64,000 nucleotides of DNA from Psychrobacter sp. UBA3962 (GCF_002385225.1 NZ_DGDC01000023.1:19760-83759); one strand, 5' to 3'; positions 27,570 through 36,332 are shown, counted from the stretch's first letter. A program made the numbers and translations. Notes: a model not told the origin generated them from the sequence alone.

Positions 27570-27585
27570 TGCAAGCTACGTGCCA
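27570..27585 (-). promoter_or_regulatory. Sigma-54 (-24/-12) promoter of narK
   Basis: Read on the minus strand the sequence is TGGCACGTAGCTTGCA, an exact match to the sigma-54 consensus TGGCACG-N4-TTGCW. It implies RpoN-dependent, activator-driven expression, most likely under nitrogen limitation through NtrC. The start would be about 12 bases further, leaving a leader of roughly 115 bases before narK. Confidence 0.88.
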
Positions 27586-27965
27586 TGTATTTGTTATTTA
27601 GATAAATTTTATAGTTAGCTATTTGTTTTATCGTTAACTCTTTAAAGAAGATTTAGTACTTTGCCCTGAAATAGCCCTTATATGACAATTTAATTTTATT
27701 AAGCACCAAATTAACGCCTTTCATAAAAAAATATCTAATTCTCTATTAAGCCATTGCTTCCTTTTATGAGAGAAAATTTAGGATGTTTAATGCTGTCCAA
27801 TACAGAAAATACAAACATTTACCATGAATGCTTATTAGCTATATAAGCTCATTGGCTGCCTTTCCCTGTAGGGTTGGGTTAATTATTTCTGTGTTGTTGT
27901 TTGATCAAACCTATTCTTTTTACTTATTGTTTTAAAAAGAATCCTTTAAAAATAATATGTGATGC

Positions 27966-27982
27966 TTGGCATGATTATTGAA
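27966..27982 (+). promoter_or_regulatory. Near-consensus sigma-54 promoter of nirB
   Basis: TTGGCATGATTATTGAA keeps the -24 TTGGCA and the -12 TTG at the right spacing, but has GA in place of the -12 GC. It lies 86 bases before the nirB start. A matching element on the divergent side supports shared RpoN control. The -12 deviation lowers confidence. Confidence 0.6.
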
Positions 27983-28067
27983 TGTATTACGGTAGGCACT
28001 AAGTAGTCAGCGCTTTTAAAGGGCCCTTCCCTAGCCTGCTACCTGACACCCATCTAAAGGAATAATC

Positions 28068-30704
28068 ATGAGTAAGGCAGATATGAATAAAACAAACAGT
28101 AAAGATAAAGCCAATTTAATAGTGGTTGGTAATGGCATGGTTGGTCATCATTTTGTAGAGAAAGCAATTGAACTTGGCTTAAATGAAAAATATGACATTC
28201 ATGTCTTTGCTGAAGAAGACCGCCCCGCTTATGACCGTGTCTATTTATCGAGCTACTTTGAGCACAAAGATGCTAGCAAACTAAACTTGGTGGACATGGC
28301 TCACTATGATGCCAAAGGCATTAAGCTTCATCTTAATAAACGAATCGTTGACATTAACAGTGACACTCACAGCATCACTGTGGAAGGCGGAGAAAGTATC
28401 TCCTACGAGAAGTTGGTGTTGGCAACTGGCTCTTACCCTTTCGTCCCACCTATCGAAGGTGGCAATCACTCACATTGCCACGTGTACCGCACTATCGCCG
28501 ACTTAGATGACATTCTTACCACAGCAAACAAACCCAACGTTAAAAAGGGCGTGGTTGTCGGCGGTGGTCTATTGGGGTTAGAAGCCGCCAAAGCTTTGGT
28601 TACTTTAGGTCTTGAAACTTATGTGGTCGAATTTGCACCTCAGCTTATGGGAGTCCAACTAGACCCAGCTGGCGGAGAGATTCTAAAGAAAAAAATCGAA
28701 GCGTTGGGCGTAACCGTACTGACTGGTAAAAACACTCAAGAAATTATTCATAATCGTAGCGTTTCCTTAAACCATGACATCCATCAAAAAGATGTCCAAG
28801 ATGAGGTACATCTCGATAAAGGCACCTTCTTAACTATGAAGTTCACTGATGATACGGAGCTTGATACAGACCTTATTTTGTTTAGTGCCGGCATCCGTCC
28901 GCAAGATGCCATAATGAAAAACAACCCTGAGTGCGGTGTTACCTTGGGCGGCCGCGGTGGTATTTTAATCAATGATTTTTGCCAAACCAATAATGAAGAT
29001 ATTTACGCTATCGGTGAGTGTGCGGTTTGGGACAACAAAATCTTTGGCCTAGTAGCGCCTGGATATACTATGGCCAGTATCTGTGCCGCTCAAATAGCGG
29101 GTGATACTGAGCAAACTTTTACCGGTGCTGATATGAGCACCAAGCTTAAACTTATGGGCGTCGATGTCGGTAGTATCGGTGATGCTCACGGCAAAACTGA
29201 AGGCAGTTTAAGTTATGTCTATCAGAATCCTAACGAAGGGATTTATAAAAAGCTGGTCACTAGTAGTGATAATAAAAAACTATTGGGCGCTGTCATGGTC
29301 GGTGATACCGAAGACTACAATAATTTATTGCAGTTGTTTTTAAACGATATTGACTTGCCTGCTCATCCCGAAAGCCTAATATTACCCAATGTTGAAAAGC
29401 CGTCTATGGGCGTTGATAACCTTCCTGATACAGCCACCATCTGCTCTTGCTTTAACGTTACCAAGGGCGCTATTTGTGGCGCGGTCAATGAGGGTGCTTA
29501 TTCAATTGCTGATGTTAAAAGTGGTACTAAGGCCGGTACCGGCTGTGGCGGCTGTGCTCCCATGGTGAAAGATGTCTTGGCGCATCAGCTTACCGAGCTA
29601 GGTTTTGAGGTCAATAATGATCTGTGTGAGCATTTTGCTTATTCTCGTCAAGAGCTTTATAGCTTAGTAAGAGTACAAGGTATTAAAACCTTTGATGAGC
29701 TATTAGCTGAGCATGGTAGCGGCCGTGGCTGTGAGATATGCAAGCCTGCTGTGGCCTCTATCTTATCGTCATGTTGGAACGATTATGTACTAAAGACAGA
29801 GCTTGCTCCACTGCAAGAGACCAACGATTATTACTTAGGCAATATCCAGAAAGATGGTACCTACTCAGTTGTGCCCCGTGTGGCTGGTGGTGAGATTACC
29901 GCTGATAAACTTATTGTATTGGGTCAGGTCGCTAAAGATTTTAATCTTTATACCAAAATAACTGGTGGACAGCGTGTGGACTTATTTGGGGCACGATTAG
30001 AGCAATTACCCGATATTTGGGAGCGTTTGGTCGAGGCAGGTTTCGAAACCGGTCATGCGTATGGTAAATCTCTACGCACTGTAAAATCTTGTGTGGGTAA
30101 TAATTGGTGCCGCTATGGCGTAGAAGACAGCATGGGGCTTGCCATCAGACTTGAGGACCGTTATAAAGGCGTGCGCTCACCGCATAAGATTAAGATGGGA
30201 GTTTCAGGTTGTACCCGTGAATGTGCTGAAGCTCAGTCCAAAGATTTCGGTATTATTGCCACTGAAAATGGCTGGAACCTTTATGTGGCCGGTAACGGCG
30301 GTATGGTGCCTCGTCATGGCGAGCTGTTTGCCACAGATCTCAATACCGATACCTTAATTCAGTACATTGACCGTATTACCATGTTCTATATCAAGACTGC
30401 CGATAAGTTACAGCGCACCTCAAAGTGGCGTGAAAGCTTAGATGGTGGCTTAGATTATCTAAAACAGGTCATTATTGACGACAGCTTAGGCATTGTCAAA
30501 GAATTAGAAGAGCAAATGCAGTTATTGGTTGATAATTATGTTTGCGAGTGGAAAGCCACCATTACTGACAAAGAGAAGCTAAAACGTTTCCGTCATTTCG
30601 TTAACAGTGAGTTGGCTGATGACAACGTGGTGTTTGTGACTGAACGTGAGCAAATTCGTCCTGCTACTGAAACCGAAAAACAGGTGTTAGAAATGATAGT
30701 TTAG
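28068..30704 (+). CDS. nirB: Nitrite reductase (NADH), large subunit
   Basis: Cytoplasmic siroheme enzyme that reduces nitrite to ammonium with NADH. Over 878 residues it has an FAD Rossmann domain (IVVGNGMVGHHFVE, near residue 18), an NADH motif (GVVVGGGLLGLEAA), a BFD-like [2Fe-2S] region (CSCFNVTKGAICGAV, GCGGCAPMV, CEICKPAV) and the siroheme-[4Fe-4S] half. The bridging cysteines are C675 and C681 (SCVGNNWCRYG) and C715 and C719 (GCTRECAEAQ). Its N-terminal half is a paralogue of the FAD protein across the intergenic region. AAAGGA precedes the ATG. nirD follows after 46 bases. Siroheme needs CobA, encoded in the opposite operon. Confidence 0.97.
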   Translation: MSKADMNKTNSKDKANLIVVGNGMVGHHFVEKAIELGLNEKYDIHVFAEEDRPAYDRVYLSSYFEHKDASKLNLVDMAHYDAKGIKLHLNKRIVDINSDTHSITVEGGESISYEKLVLATGSYPFVPPIEGGNHSHCHVYRTIADLDDILTTANKPNVKKGVVVGGGLLGLEAAKALVTLGLETYVVEFAPQLMGVQLDPAGGEILKKKIEALGVTVLTGKNTQEIIHNRSVSLNHDIHQKDVQDEVHLDKGTFLTMKFTDDTELDTDLILFSAGIRPQDAIMKNNPECGVTLGGRGGILINDFCQTNNEDIYAIGECAVWDNKIFGLVAPGYTMASICAAQIAGDTEQTFTGADMSTKLKLMGVDVGSIGDAHGKTEGSLSYVYQNPNEGIYKKLVTSSDNKKLLGAVMVGDTEDYNNLLQLFLNDIDLPAHPESLILPNVEKPSMGVDNLPDTATICSCFNVTKGAICGAVNEGAYSIADVKSGTKAGTGCGGCAPMVKDVLAHQLTELGFEVNNDLCEHFAYSRQELYSLVRVQGIKTFDELLAEHGSGRGCEICKPAVASILSSCWNDYVLKTELAPLQETNDYYLGNIQKDGTYSVVPRVAGGEITADKLIVLGQVAKDFNLYTKITGGQRVDLFGARLEQLPDIWERLVEAGFETGHAYGKSLRTVKSCVGNNWCRYGVEDSMGLAIRLEDRYKGVRSPHKIKMGVSGCTRECAEAQSKDFGIIATENGWNLYVAGNGGMVPRHGELFATDLNTDTLIQYIDRITMFYIKTADKLQRTSKWRESLDGGLDYLKQVIIDDSLGIVKELEEQMQLLVDNYVCEWKATITDKEKLKRFRHFVNSELADDNVVFVTEREQIRPATETEKQVLEMIV

Positions 30705-30750
30705 CGTTACCTAACTCCTATTTCATAATCACTGACACAAGGAAAGTCTT

Positions 30751-31128
30751 ATGACCACTCAATTAATTTGTAAACTTAACGATATCATCCCAGAAGGGGG
30801 CGTTTGTGCCCTGATAGAGGGCAAACAAGTGGCTGTTTTTCGTACCAAAGATGACCAACTCTTCGCAATTGATAACTTTGATCCTTTTAGTAACGCCAAT
30901 GTCTTATCGCGCGGTCTAATTGGGGGCACCCATATCAAGACTGAATTGCAAGATGGTAGCGTTAAGGAGCAAGAAGTTATCTATATTGCCTCCCCTATTT
31001 ACAAGCAGCGATTTGACCTAGCAACGGGTCACTGCTTAGATGATGACACGGTTAAACTGGATTGCTATGACGTGAACTTAGAAGGAGATAAAGTTATAGT
31101 CAGCCTGAAAGATGCAATAGCAGCTTAA
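30751..31128 (+). CDS. nirD: Nitrite reductase (NADH), small subunit
   Basis: A 125-residue Rieske-fold partner of NirB. The fold is seen in FAIDNFDPFSNANVLSRG and IASPIYKQRFDLATGHCLDD, where the Rieske Cys-His ligands are absent, as is normal for NirD. AAGGAAAG precedes the ATG. It is cotranscribed with nirB and ends in a bidirectional terminator. Confidence 0.95.
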   Translation: MTTQLICKLNDIIPEGGVCALIEGKQVAVFRTKDDQLFAIDNFDPFSNANVLSRGLIGGTHIKTELQDGSVKEQEVIYIASPIYKQRFDLATGHCLDDDTVKLDCYDVNLEGDKVIVSLKDAIAA

Positions 31129-31176
31129 GCCCTTTGTTGAAGCGATTAAAAAACACACGCTACATAAAGTTTTAAA

Positions 31177-31211
31177 AAAAAAGCACTCGAGAATTATCTT
31201 GAGTGCTTTTT
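31177..31211. terminator. Bidirectional terminator after nirBD
   Basis: AAAAAGCACTCGAG pairs with CTTGAGTGCTTTTT with one wobble pair and a six-base loop. A9 before and T5 after allow it to serve both nirD and the convergent small gene. Confidence 0.92.
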
Positions 31212-31261
31212 AGCTGTCTTAAGTGATTTTTATAATTGAACTTAGCAGTTAACTGAGTATA

Positions 31262-31753
31262 TCAGTTTTGAGTTTGGCTTATAGGCACAATACGCTCGTG
31301 CTGACCGTCACCCAATAAAGACTGACTGCCTATCCCTTCAGGATTTATTTCAAGATAAGCGGTCATCTGAGCCACTACTTCTTGATCTCCTTCAGATAAA
31401 ATACGCTGTTTAATCGCTTCAACAGGGGGTACAGGTAAGTTCTTCAATAAAGACAATAACTGACTGCTCTGACCTTTAGTAACCACCAATTCAATTAGCT
31501 GGCGAGCATCAACAGGCAAATCTGCTGTTGACTGAGCCATAAGTGCTAAATGATAGGCGCCATGAGTGTCTTCATCCATCATTACCCGTTGCTCAATGGC
31601 TTTATAAGTCTCACTGGTTGCTCCCCCTGCCACACTTAGTAAGTGGATACACTTGAGAGAAGAATGCACCTCGTTATCAGCAATGGCTTTTATTTTTTCT
31701 GATTGTTCTTCTAATAATTTGCGTCTTTGAACTAACTTGTCATCTGAAGTCAT
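31262..31753 (-). CDS. Conserved-looking helical protein of unknown function
   Basis: A 163-residue soluble protein with no signal peptide or membrane segment. It is predicted mostly helical, with an N-terminal charged helix (KLVQRRKLLEEQSEKIKAIA) and then four or so helix pairs, for example AYHLALMAQ, DARQLIELVV and QLLSLLKNLPVPPVEAIKQR. The spacing resembles HEAT-like or variant leucine repeats, but I cannot name the family. AGGA precedes the ATG. It faces nirBD across a terminator and lies upstream of nothing clearly linked. Confidence 0.7.
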   Translation of the reverse strand: MTSDDKLVQRRKLLEEQSEKIKAIADNEVHSSLKCIHLLSVAGGATSETYKAIEQRVMMDEDTHGAYHLALMAQSTADLPVDARQLIELVVTKGQSSQLLSLLKNLPVPPVEAIKQRILSEGDQEVVAQMTAYLEINPEGIGSQSLLGDGQHERIVPISQTQN

Positions 31754-32095
31754 ATTTTATTCCTAAATTTTCTAAAAACGGGCTATTGCTGACTCTAATT
31801 AAAAATCATGTTCTCAATATCTTTAAGTCTATTGGCTAGTAGCTTAAACCTATTAAAAACAACTGCCCGTCTTTAGCGTATGCCCAAAGTATACTTATTA
31901 AATAGTTTTTACTTAACAGATATATGGCGATTATTATGGATTTATAAAGCGCTGAAATACAAAAACATAACATGCCTGCAGGTCGGCAACTAAACACTAA
32001 AAAAGCCCCAGATGTTTTCTGAGGCTTTTTTAGTGTTTGACTTACTTTTTAGCACTATTCTTTTTAGGGCAATGTTTTTAGTACTATTTTATCAA
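31754..32095. other. Intergenic region between a helical protein gene and grxD
   Basis: The right end holds the grxD terminator (31992-32039). The left part should carry the promoter of the leftward helical-protein gene. I see no ORF or RNA gene. Confidence 0.4.
31992..32039. terminator. grxD terminator
   Basis: A long stem, AACACTAAAAAAGCC with GGCTTTTTTAGTGTT, is extended by CAGA/TCTG and closed by a short loop. A- and T-runs are inside the stem on both sides. On the minus strand it ends grxD, about 60 bases past the stop. Confidence 0.9.
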
Positions 32096-32428
32096 TTAGG
32101 CTGGGCTGTGCTCTTCAACCAAAGGCTTAAGCTCACCTGATTGATACATCTCAAGGATAATATCAGATCCGCCCATTAACTCACCATTGATCCATAACTG
32201 TGGGAAAGTTGGCCAGTTTGCAATCTTCGGTAAGGTAGCGCGAATTTCAGGGTTCTCTAAAATATTAACGAAAGCAAATGGACGACCAATTTGAGTCAAT
32301 ACTTCAATAGCCTTTGCAGAGAAACCACACTGTGGGAATTGCGGTGTGCCTTTCATATAAAGAAGTACTGGGTTTTCTTTAATTTGGTTACGGATTAGGG
32401 TTTCGATATCTTGATTTTGATCTGTCAT
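32096..32428 (-). CDS. grxD: Monothiol glutaredoxin (Grx4 family)
   Basis: A 110-residue cytoplasmic protein that binds or delivers Fe-S clusters with glutathione. The active-site CGFS has its Cys at residue 34, preceded by LYMKGTPQFPQ; WPTFPQLWINGELMGGSDI follows as the glutathione-binding side. Length matches E. coli GrxD. AAGGAT precedes the ATG. It is monocistronic by its own terminator. Confidence 0.96.
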   Translation of the reverse strand: MTDQNQDIETLIRNQIKENPVLLYMKGTPQFPQCGFSAKAIEVLTQIGRPFAFVNILENPEIRATLPKIANWPTFPQLWINGELMGGSDIILEMYQSGELKPLVEEHSPA

Positions 32429-32553
32429 AATAAATCCTTATTGGAAGACACGTGTAAAACTTCAGTTAAAGAAGCAGGGAGAATGAAAGTAACGTTAAAT
32501 TATTAATGGGGATGGTAACAAATAATGCAACAAAAATGCATGTTCAACACAGA

Positions 32554-33066
32554 TTATTGTTTGCTCACGAGAACCACAGCACTGCATAAAATACCTTCTT
32601 GACGACCGGTAAAGCCCAACTTCTCAGTAGTAGTCGCTTTAACACTAATGTTTTCAACATCAGTGGCCAGGTCTTGGGCAATATTAGTACGCATCGCTAG
32701 GTTGTGTTTGGCTAACTTGGGACGTTCACAAGCCACAGTAATGTCAGCATTAATCAGCTTATAACCCTTTTGCTGAACTAAATCATAGACATGACGCAAT
32801 AGAACTCGTGAATCTAGACCTTCATTGGCATCATCGGTATCAGGGAAATGCTGGCCAATATCACCCAAAGCCAAAGCTCCCAATAAAGCATCAGCTAGAG
32901 CATGTAATACCACATCGCCATCAGAATGCGCCAATAAGCTATGGCTATGCTCAATCTGCACCCCTGCCAATGTCACAAACTGTTGAGCAGCACTATCTTG
33001 GTTTCCACTCTCTGACGACTTGTCATAAAAGGCATGTACGTCAATACCTTGTCCAATTCTTATCAT
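32554..33066 (-). CDS. ispF: 2-C-methyl-D-erythritol 2,4-cyclodiphosphate synthase
   Basis: Fifth enzyme of the MEP isoprenoid pathway, converting CDP-methylerythritol 2-phosphate to the cyclodiphosphate with loss of CMP. It starts with RIGQGIDVHAF (metal-binding Asp and His) and has LLAHSDGDVVLHALADALLGA and GDIGQHFPDTD. A short insertion (KSSESGNQDSAAQQ) sits between the first motif and the next strand; the total of 170 residues is slightly above usual. It is divergent from mnmA with a 54-base gap. ispD is not adjacent, unlike many gammaproteobacteria. Confidence 0.96.
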   Translation of the reverse strand: MIRIGQGIDVHAFYDKSSESGNQDSAAQQFVTLAGVQIEHSHSLLAHSDGDVVLHALADALLGALALGDIGQHFPDTDDANEGLDSRVLLRHVYDLVQQKGYKLINADITVACERPKLAKHNLAMRTNIAQDLATDVENISVKATTTEKLGFTGRQEGILCSAVVLVSKQ

Positions 33067-33080
33067 TATTAGCCTATCAG

Positions 33081-33089
33081 TGTTATAAT
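33081..33089 (+). promoter_or_regulatory. Extended -10 promoter of mnmA
   Basis: TGTTATAAT is a perfect extended -10 (TGn plus TATAAT), 31 bases before the mnmA ATG. No good -35 stands at the usual place, as is common with extended -10 promoters. The leader would be about 25 bases. Confidence 0.6.
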
Positions 33090-33120
33090 TTAGCCAAATT
33101 TTAGCATAGTTTCTAATAAT

Positions 33121-34332
33121 ATGACGATATCTGCCTCTTTTGACAATAACCCTTACGATTTACCTGCATTGCGCCTAAGTGATGTGCCTAATCCTGAACA
33201 GACACGAGTAATCGTAGGTATGTCGGGTGGTGTGGACTCTTCTGTATCTGCAGTACTACTGCAAAAAGCAGGCTTCCAAGTGGAAGGCTTGTTTATGAAA
33301 AACTGGGAAGAAGATGACGGCACCGAGTACTGTACGGCTATGGAAGACCTAGCCGATGCTCAAGCTGTGTGTGATAAATTAGGAATCACCCTACACACTG
33401 CCAACTTCGCTATGGAATACTGGGACCGAGTATTTGAACACTTCTTAGCCGAATACCAAGCCGGCCGTACCCCAAACCCAGACATTCTTTGTAATAAAGA
33501 AATCAAGTTTAAAGCCTTCTTAGATTATGCCTCTGATCCTAAATTTGGGCTTGGCGCAGATTACATCGCTACCGGTCACTATACTCGCCGCAGTATCAAT
33601 TACACGCGTGAAGATGGAACTGAAGTAGCGCGCCTATTACGTGGTCTAGATAATAATAAAGACCAAAGTTATTTCTTACACGCAGTGGGCGGCGATAAAA
33701 TTGCCAAGACTTTATTCCCAGTGGGTGAATTAGAAAAGCCTGAAGTGCGTAGAATTGCCGAAGAGTATGAATTGGCCACTGCTAAGAAAAAAGACTCTAC
33801 TGGTATTTGCTTCATCGGCGAGCGCCGCTTCAAAGATTTCTTACAACAATACTTGCCGGCCAAACCTGGCAATATTGTGACCGATGATGGCATTACCATT
33901 GGCAAACATGACGGGTTAATGTATTACACTTTAGGTCAACGTGGTGGCATCGGTATTGGCGGCGTAAAAGACCGTCCTGAAGAGCCTTGGTTTGTACTAA
34001 AAAAAGACTTGACCAACAACGAGCTTATTGTGGGTCAAGGTCATGACCACCCTATGCTTCTGAGTCAAAGCTTGATTGCCTATAAATTAGATTGGGTTGA
34101 GCGTGTTGCTCCGAAAGCCCTGTTTAGTGAGCAGGGCTTAAAGTGCGTGGCCAAGACCCGCTATCGCCAACCGGATCAAAGCTGTACAGTATTTGCAGAT
34201 TCTGAAGACGGTAGCCGAGTTAAGGTTGTATTTGATGAGCCACAGCGCGCGGTTACTCCAGGTCAATCTGCGGTGTTTTATGTTGGTGAAGTTTGTTTAG
34301 GTGGTGGCGTTATTGAGTCTTTTGAGGCATAA
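33121..34332 (+). CDS. mnmA: tRNA-specific 2-thiouridylase
   Basis: Adds sulfur to uridine 34 of Lys, Glu and Gln tRNAs using ATP and persulfide relay. The P-loop is VGMSGGVDSSVSAVLL near residue 32. The catalytic Cys are in NPDILCNKEIKF and STGICFIGERRF. The C-terminal beta domain runs from about residue 300. A 20-30 residue N-terminal tail precedes the P-loop, so its 403 residues exceed the E. coli 368. No clear ribosome site lies before the ATG. A palindromic terminator follows. Confidence 0.97.
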   Translation: MTISASFDNNPYDLPALRLSDVPNPEQTRVIVGMSGGVDSSVSAVLLQKAGFQVEGLFMKNWEEDDGTEYCTAMEDLADAQAVCDKLGITLHTANFAMEYWDRVFEHFLAEYQAGRTPNPDILCNKEIKFKAFLDYASDPKFGLGADYIATGHYTRRSINYTREDGTEVARLLRGLDNNKDQSYFLHAVGGDKIAKTLFPVGELEKPEVRRIAEEYELATAKKKDSTGICFIGERRFKDFLQQYLPAKPGNIVTDDGITIGKHDGLMYYTLGQRGGIGIGGVKDRPEEPWFVLKKDLTNNELIVGQGHDHPMLLSQSLIAYKLDWVERVAPKALFSEQGLKCVAKTRYRQPDQSCTVFADSEDGSRVKVVFDEPQRAVTPGQSAVFYVGEVCLGGGVIESFEA

Positions 34333-34451
34333 GCCTTTTGCTACAACCTGCCTTTACGCCATATTTATGAGCGATAACTTGCTATAATTAGCTTCAGTAA
34401 TTGTAAAATGCTTACCTCACTAGGCATTACATTGACATTAGGTATTATATT

Positions 34452-34485
34452 AAAGGGAACCTAGGTTCCCTTACTTTATTTAATT
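34452..34485 (+). terminator. mnmA terminator
   Basis: The 20-base perfect palindrome AAGGGAACCTAGGTTCCCTT folds into a hairpin with a minimal loop, followed by a T-rich tail. It sits about 120 bases past mnmA and before purB. Confidence 0.7.
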
Positions 34486-34554
34486 TGCTGTAAACGTTTA
34501 AACTTCGTTTTTTAATAATCTCGTTTCATTAACCCACTGAGTTGAAGGATATTT

Positions 34555-35964
34555 ATGTCTGCCTCTTTATCTGCGTTAACTGCCCTATCTCCTATCGACG
34601 GTCGCTACGCCAGCAAAGCTGATTCACTACGTGAGCATTTGTCTGAGTTTGGTCTAATTAAAGCCCGTGTTACCGTTGAAATTCGCTGGTTGCAAGCCTT
34701 AGCTGACAATGGCGCCATCACTGAATTGGAAAAATTTGATGCCGAAACCAATGACTTCTTAAATGCTATCGTTGATAACTTTAGTGAAGCTGATGCTCAA
34801 GCTATTAAAGACATTGAAAAAACCACCAACCATGATGTAAAAGCAGTTGAGTATTTCATCAAAGATAAGTTCCGTGGTAATGCTAAATTAGAAGACAGCC
34901 TAGAGTTCATTCACTTTGCTTGTACTTCTGAAGACATCAACAACCTATCTTATGCGTTAATGCTTAAAGACAGCCGTAAAATTCTTGTTGCTAAGTTACA
35001 AGAAGTGACTGACTCAATTGTGGCCCTTGCCAAAGAGCATGCTAAACAGCCAATGTTGTCACGCACTCACGGTCAGACCGCTAGCCCAACTACTTTGGGT
35101 AAAGAGATGGCTAACGTAGCTTACCGCTTAGCCCGTCAAATTAAGCAGATTAATGAAGTAGAATTATTGGGTAAAATCAATGGTGCCGTGGGTAACTACA
35201 ACGCTCACTTATCAGCCTACCCTGAAGTAGACTGGACCGCTCATGCACAAAGCTTCATTACAGAACGTTTAGGCCTAGTCTTTAACCCTTACACCACTCA
35301 GATTGAACCACACGATTACATCGCTGAATTATTTGATGCGGTTCGTCGTTTCAATACTGTATTAATCGATTATAACCGTGATATCTGGCAGTACATTAGC
35401 TTAGGCTATTTTAAGCAAAAGTTAAAAGAAGGCGAAGTTGGCTCATCAACCATGCCGCATAAAGTTAACCCAATTGACTTTGAAAACTCTGAAGGTAACT
35501 TAGGCGTGGCAAACGCTATGTTGGCTCACTTAGGTGAAAAACTGCCTATTTCACGTATGCAGCGCGACCTATCTGACTCAACGGTTCTACGTAATATTGG
35601 TGTAGGCCTTGCACAAAGTATGATTGCTTATGACGCGTGCCTAAAAGGTATTGGCAAGTTAGAAGTCAACCCAGAAAGACTAGATAGCGACCTTGATAAT
35701 GCTCAAGAAGTACTGGCTGAGCCTATTCAAACCGTTATGCGCCGCTACCGTGTGGAAAACCCATACGAAAAACTAAAAGCCTTAACCCGTGGTCAAGCCA
35801 TGACCCGTGAAAAAATGCTTGAGTTTGTGAGTGGTAACGAATTAGATGCGGTTCCAGAAGCGGATAAAAAGCGCCTACTTGAGCTGACGCCTGCTACTTA
35901 CATTGGTAATGCTGATGAGCAAGCTTTGGCAATTGAAGAATGGATTGCTAAGCTAAACAAGTAA
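34555..35964 (+). CDS. purB: Adenylosuccinate lyase
   Basis: Catalyses two steps of purine synthesis: SAICAR to AICAR, and adenylosuccinate to AMP. The 469-residue protein shows SALTALSPIDGRYASK at the N-terminus, FACTSEDINNLSYAL, RTHGQTASPTTLGKEMA with the catalytic His, and the flexible signature GSSTMPHKVNPIDFEN near residue 300. Length is near the E. coli enzyme (456). AAGGAT precedes the ATG. A strong terminator follows, so it is a single-gene unit. It is a distant homologue of AspA at 15.5 kb. Confidence 0.97.
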   Translation: MSASLSALTALSPIDGRYASKADSLREHLSEFGLIKARVTVEIRWLQALADNGAITELEKFDAETNDFLNAIVDNFSEADAQAIKDIEKTTNHDVKAVEYFIKDKFRGNAKLEDSLEFIHFACTSEDINNLSYALMLKDSRKILVAKLQEVTDSIVALAKEHAKQPMLSRTHGQTASPTTLGKEMANVAYRLARQIKQINEVELLGKINGAVGNYNAHLSAYPEVDWTAHAQSFITERLGLVFNPYTTQIEPHDYIAELFDAVRRFNTVLIDYNRDIWQYISLGYFKQKLKEGEVGSSTMPHKVNPIDFENSEGNLGVANAMLAHLGEKLPISRMQRDLSDSTVLRNIGVGLAQSMIAYDACLKGIGKLEVNPERLDSDLDNAQEVLAEPIQTVMRRYRVENPYEKLKALTRGQAMTREKMLEFVSGNELDAVPEADKKRLLELTPATYIGNADEQALAIEEWIAKLNK

Positions 35965-36004
35965 TCATTGCTTTAAACTTAAAGCCATTTGATGTTAGAG
36001 AAAC

Positions 36005-36037
36005 AAAAAAACCCTGCTTTTATAAGCAGGGTTTTTA
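36005..36037 (+). terminator. purB terminator
   Basis: ACCCTGCTT pairs perfectly with AAGCAGGGT over a four-base loop; A7 and T5 flank it. Confidence 0.95.
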
Positions 36038-36143
36038 TAATTATGAAGGCAATATCTTATTTGGCTGAAGCTAAAGGGGCTATGTGAACTGGTTCAACTG
36101 CTACTTAATTCAGTTAGCATCAAACCAATAAGACTAAAAAATC

Positions 36144-36332
36144 TTAATCTTTTTTATCATCCTTATCGTCATCACCACCAGGTATAATAGCTTTACCCAC
36201 GGCTACAGTGCCTTTAACTACGCCTTTGGTGGTTTTATAGGCTACTTTAACAGGCACAGTAACCAATTTGTGTACGCAACCTTGTATCATGATACTGCTA
36301 ATGATAATGGTTAATAGCGTTAATTTTTTCAT
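36144..36332 (-). CDS. Small lipoprotein (NF038104-like)
   Basis: A 62-residue protein with a lipoprotein signal MKKLTLLTIIISSIMIQGC (lipid Cys 19), a Val/Lys/Thr-rich mature segment (VPVKVAYKTTKGVVKGTVAVG) and an Asp/Lys-rich tail DDDKDDKKD. AGGAAAG precedes the ATG. It resembles a small Moraxellaceae lipoprotein family; no function is known. It stands alone between purB and the RoxA gene. Confidence 0.8.
   Translation of the reverse strand: MKKLTLLTIIISSIMIQGCVHKLVTVPVKVAYKTTKGVVKGTVAVGKAIIPGGDDDKDDKKD

Larger units (their letters stand above)
27445..28067. other. Divergent control region of the nitrate assimilation genes
   Basis: This 623-base region separates narK from nirB. It contains a consensus sigma-54 element on the minus strand (27570-27585), a near-consensus one on the plus strand (27966-27982), a second copy of the narK ribosome-site sequence (27754-27769), and the 12-bp palindrome GTTTGATCAAAC (27899-27910). 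I did not find a complete NtrC dyad; a GCACCA half site lies near 27705. No ORF is supported. Confidence 0.6.

Noticed and set aside
27899..27910. GTTTGATCAAAC as an FNR site upstream of nirB
   Set aside because: FNR needs TTGAT-N4-ATCAA; here the halves overlap with no spacer, and the genes are assimilatory.
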